Below are positions 61,701-64,000 of a stretch of DNA of 64,000 nt, piece by piece. Made by a program: the position numbers and the translations under genes. The stretch comes from Nemania diffusa (taxonomy: Eukaryota > Ascomycota > Sordariomycetes > Xylariales > Xylariaceae), in the NCBI GenBank assembly GCA_038501195.1, contig JBBPUQ010000003.1:1132501-1196500 (forward strand), in the 5' to 3' direction. The stretch's first letter is position 1. Each line of letters begins with the position of its first letter. The notes under the pieces are model-generated. The model ran no database searches, had not been told where the DNA came from, and saw only the letters and a list, made by a program, of their open reading frames with translations.

Positions 61701-63629
61701 CAACCACCGACATGGATCGCGCATACCATTATCTCCCTGCCCTCAAAGAGCAGACCTCCGGCATCGGCCGGTTGGGCACCTGTCTGGCCTCGCTCTATCA
61801 CGACGCTACCTGCCTAGTACCTGGCCCTTCGAGGTCACGAGACAAGAGGCATTGACGCCGTTTCCGTCACGCTGACTATTTCCTCGGGAGAAACGGATTT
61901 CAAATTGATTCCCTGGTTCGAGGTGTAAGATGGCACGATCCGAGCGGTGTACCGGGGGGCTTGATGTCGGTCTTGGCCTCGTGGTCTGAGTGCGATACAG
62001 GACATGGCAAGGATGGCTTCCCGATAATTGCTCTGCCATTGATCTTGGTTGATCCCTTGTTGGATAGTCTAAGATGATCTCATGCAAGGAGGAGCTACAT
62101 GCTGAAGGGTCAGCCAAGGGGCTGTTGATTTGTGAATAGGATGTAGTCTATATATGCGTAGGTAGACAAATGTTTCGTCAGGGTTTTGAAGAGAGAACAT
62201 AGGGTTAGGGTATCTACTTCTCCTAAGACTGAAATAGGGTCTAAGAGAGTTTCGGGAGATACACTGACAACCACGATGAGGTAACGTAGCGTGAAAGCAA
62301 ACGTAGTTTATGTAACTAAGGCTACTAGATGTTAAGTTTATAGTAAAAAGAGGCACATATTCAGAGAAGCATGACGTGAAAGATATCATACTCGACTTAT
62401 ATCATTGTAATATTCACCGCAATTGAGCATTTGCCTTTCTTCATTTCATATAAGCTCGCCAACTGTTTTTAAGTATGATAGACATGTTTGAAAAGCTAAG
62501 TCAAACTGGTAGAAGGAATAGACTTACCATCAATCTAAGTAACATAAATTTTAAGCATAAATATTCCTATATTCTCCCAAGTCCACTGGGTATGAGTTGA
62601 TGACTCATCGTTTATGATAGAAAATATCACCCTATGTTTTATGCGGGAGCCGTAGTATGTGACTCCGAAGTCTGGGACTATAGATCCCAATTCGATAGAC
62701 CGCCCCAGGCATGACTCTAACCTCGTCTTCGCACCGGATTTTCTTCCCAAGTCTTTCTTGGCTGATTGACTCCTAAGGGCCGGTTTAAGGCTAGATCTCC
62801 TGTTTATAGTCTTATATATTTCTTTAGTTATATAACCTACTTGCCCCAGCTCAAACGCAGCTTGGTCGTCTCGTCTATTTTACTTCCTAACAGATAAGTC
62901 CTATACATACCGGTAACTGCGGGAAGAAGGGGCCAAGGTGGGTTTGGTGCTATAAGCCAGAGGCGGTTCTCACATCATCATAATGGGTAAGTGGCCCCGC
63001 GTTTGCATTGCGAAGAGTGCCACTTCTACATAGACTAATACCGTCTTGTAGAATAATGACAAGGAATGTGGCCCTTGAGCCCCTGGGCAGAGGAGTATTA
63101 CATGTATGAGCTGGTCGAGACTGATCGAAACTGTGGCTGATAGCCATGAAGAGAGGTGGGAGATCATATATATTTTGGGTTTGAATGGCCACAGTTGGTG
63201 CAATTGATCCCAGAACCTAGGCTGTCCTCGAAACCTGCACATCTTTTCCATTACCTTTGGTTATATGGTATGGGCACTTGATGAATACGTGAAGCGAGGA
63301 GTTCAAGGCCATAATGATATAAGAATGCGGACGAGTAAGTAGCTTAGTAAACGTTCAAACTTTATAGGTGCTTCTATAGATGTAATAACTTAGGCTACTA
63401 GACTTAGACTTTTGTCTATCTGTAGATCTATGAGACGTCCGGCATAGCCAAGTCTTGATGGTATGTACTAATGCGTTTCTATCGAAAAGTCGTCCGTCTA
63501 TATCGCTGTCTTGGACTTGGCCTGGTATTGGGTGGAGCAAGAGGTTGCTTTAATACATGAATTCATGAATTTTGAGTTCATGGGGTGATGTTGTCGAGTG
63601 CACGATAAACGCCTCAAAGGGTCTCAGGC
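58764..63629. other. Gene-poor intergenic region, second part
   Basis: No gene is firmly supported. A minus-strand frame at 61,346-61,594 (82 codons, containing LRSILKYFYELMQVYVAG) and minus-strand frames at 62,535-62,750 and 62,950-63,251 are somewhat protein-like. They have no recognised domain or splice partners. A plus-strand frame at 61,016-61,375 begins with a signal-peptide-like stretch (MHMLGLSALIVASLVDVCA) but is otherwise unremarkable. Confidence 0.4.
60387..60411. repeat. Perfect inverted repeat, 10-bp arms
   Basis: ATGCGTACAT and ATGTACGCAT flank the 5-base spacer TATGT. A second palindrome, CCGGTATACCGG, lies about 330 bp upstream near 60,048. Confidence 0.65.
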
Positions 63630-64000
63630 CTAATCACGAGGAAGAGAGGCTGCCCGTATTAAAAAGGACTGCAGAGTTGAGAACGCCTTTTTAATCTCCT
63701 TGATTTTAAATATTTCATAGAATAGGTTCCATCTTGTTGTATAGGCAGTGGAAGTGTGGTCGCCGAGCTTTTTCATTGGCAAGGCGAGCGTCTCAGCCGA
63801 CCTTGAGATGGCTACCATGTCAAGCTTGCAGTCTTCTTGAAGCTGCCCAGTCACGGCCGCAAATCCTGGCGAGTTAGCCAGATCTGTCATTTTAGGATTC
63901 GTGTCTAGGGCATATAGTACTGCTGTGATGATACAGTGGTCTTTCTCATATGAGGGTAGATTTTGCGCTACACCCACTCCTGTGTGTTGTACTTTAGAAT
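63630..64000 (-). CDS. Partial unrecognised protein, runs off the window
   Basis: A minus-strand frame is open from the right edge of the window to a stop at 63,630-63,632, at least 122 codons. The translation has a normal protein composition, with helical stretches such as DHCIITAVLYALDTNP and RWNLFYEIFKIKEIKKAF. It has no motif I can assign. A possible splice acceptor (ACACACAG, about 63,981-63,988 on the minus strand) precedes the segment GVGVAQNLP, so this may be the last exon of a gene lying mainly outside the window. No ATG is visible near its beginning, which also fits an internal or terminal exon. Confidence 0.4.
   Translation of the reverse strand, partial: SKVQHTGVGVAQNLPSYEKDHCIITAVLYALDTNPKMTDLANSPGFAAVTGQLQEDCKLDMVAISRSAETLALPMKKLGDHTSTAYTTRWNLFYEIFKIKEIKKAFSTLQSFLIRAASLPRD

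Noticed and set aside
1..64000. CRISPR arrays, bacterial operons or Shine-Dalgarno sites
   Set aside because: None seen; the DNA is eukaryotic with spliceosomal introns.

Overview
The window is nuclear DNA of a filamentous ascomycete, most likely a Sordariomycete. The reasons are genes with several short introns (mostly 54-91 bp, GTRNGT donors, CTNAC-like branch points), a Pezizomycotina gene set (UstYa/DUF3328 protein, Ecl1-type zinc protein, DUF2423 protein), intergenic DNA scattered with TACCTAGGTA-like palindromes, and an AT island that looks like repeat-induced point mutation (RIP). The genus cannot be fixed from the sequence alone.

Bases 1 to about 22,385 are one extreme AT-rich island. 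C and G are almost absent, CpA/TpG is strongly depleted, and no credible gene survives. Two ~300-bp direct repeats (13,060-13,362 and 20,007-20,307) look like the LTRs of a RIP-mutated retrotransposon of about 7.2 kb. A second stretch (about 1.73-2.56 kb) is homologous and collinear with the interior of that element. The island ends abruptly; two tRNA-Gly genes (GCC and UCC) lie 0.4 and 1.6 kb beyond its edge.

Bases 24.9-53.6 kb are ordinary genic DNA. In order: a UstYa-like (DUF3328) protein (+), C-5 sterol desaturase ERG3 (+), a small conserved membrane protein (-), ribosomal protein eL28 (+), a malate dehydrogenase without presequence (+), TRAPP subunit Trs33 (-), a Siz/PIAS SUMO ligase (-), a small DUF2423 protein (+), SWR1-complex subunit Vps72/YL1 (-), a serine beta-lactamase-like hydrolase (+), and an Ecl1-like zinc-binding protein (-). 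These are mostly unrelated housekeeping genes. No biosynthetic cluster is visible around the UstYa-like gene.

Bases 53.6-64 kb contain almost no recognisable gene. They hold palindromic intergenic motifs, a decayed coding-like stretch (58,449-58,763, minus strand, one internal TAG), a perfect inverted repeat, and at the right edge the end of an unrecognised reading frame (63,630-64,000, minus). I did not find a clear new defence, mobile or biosynthetic system. The most interesting parts are the RIP-inactivated retroelements beside tRNA genes, the isolated UstYa-like gene at the island border, and the decayed reading frame.
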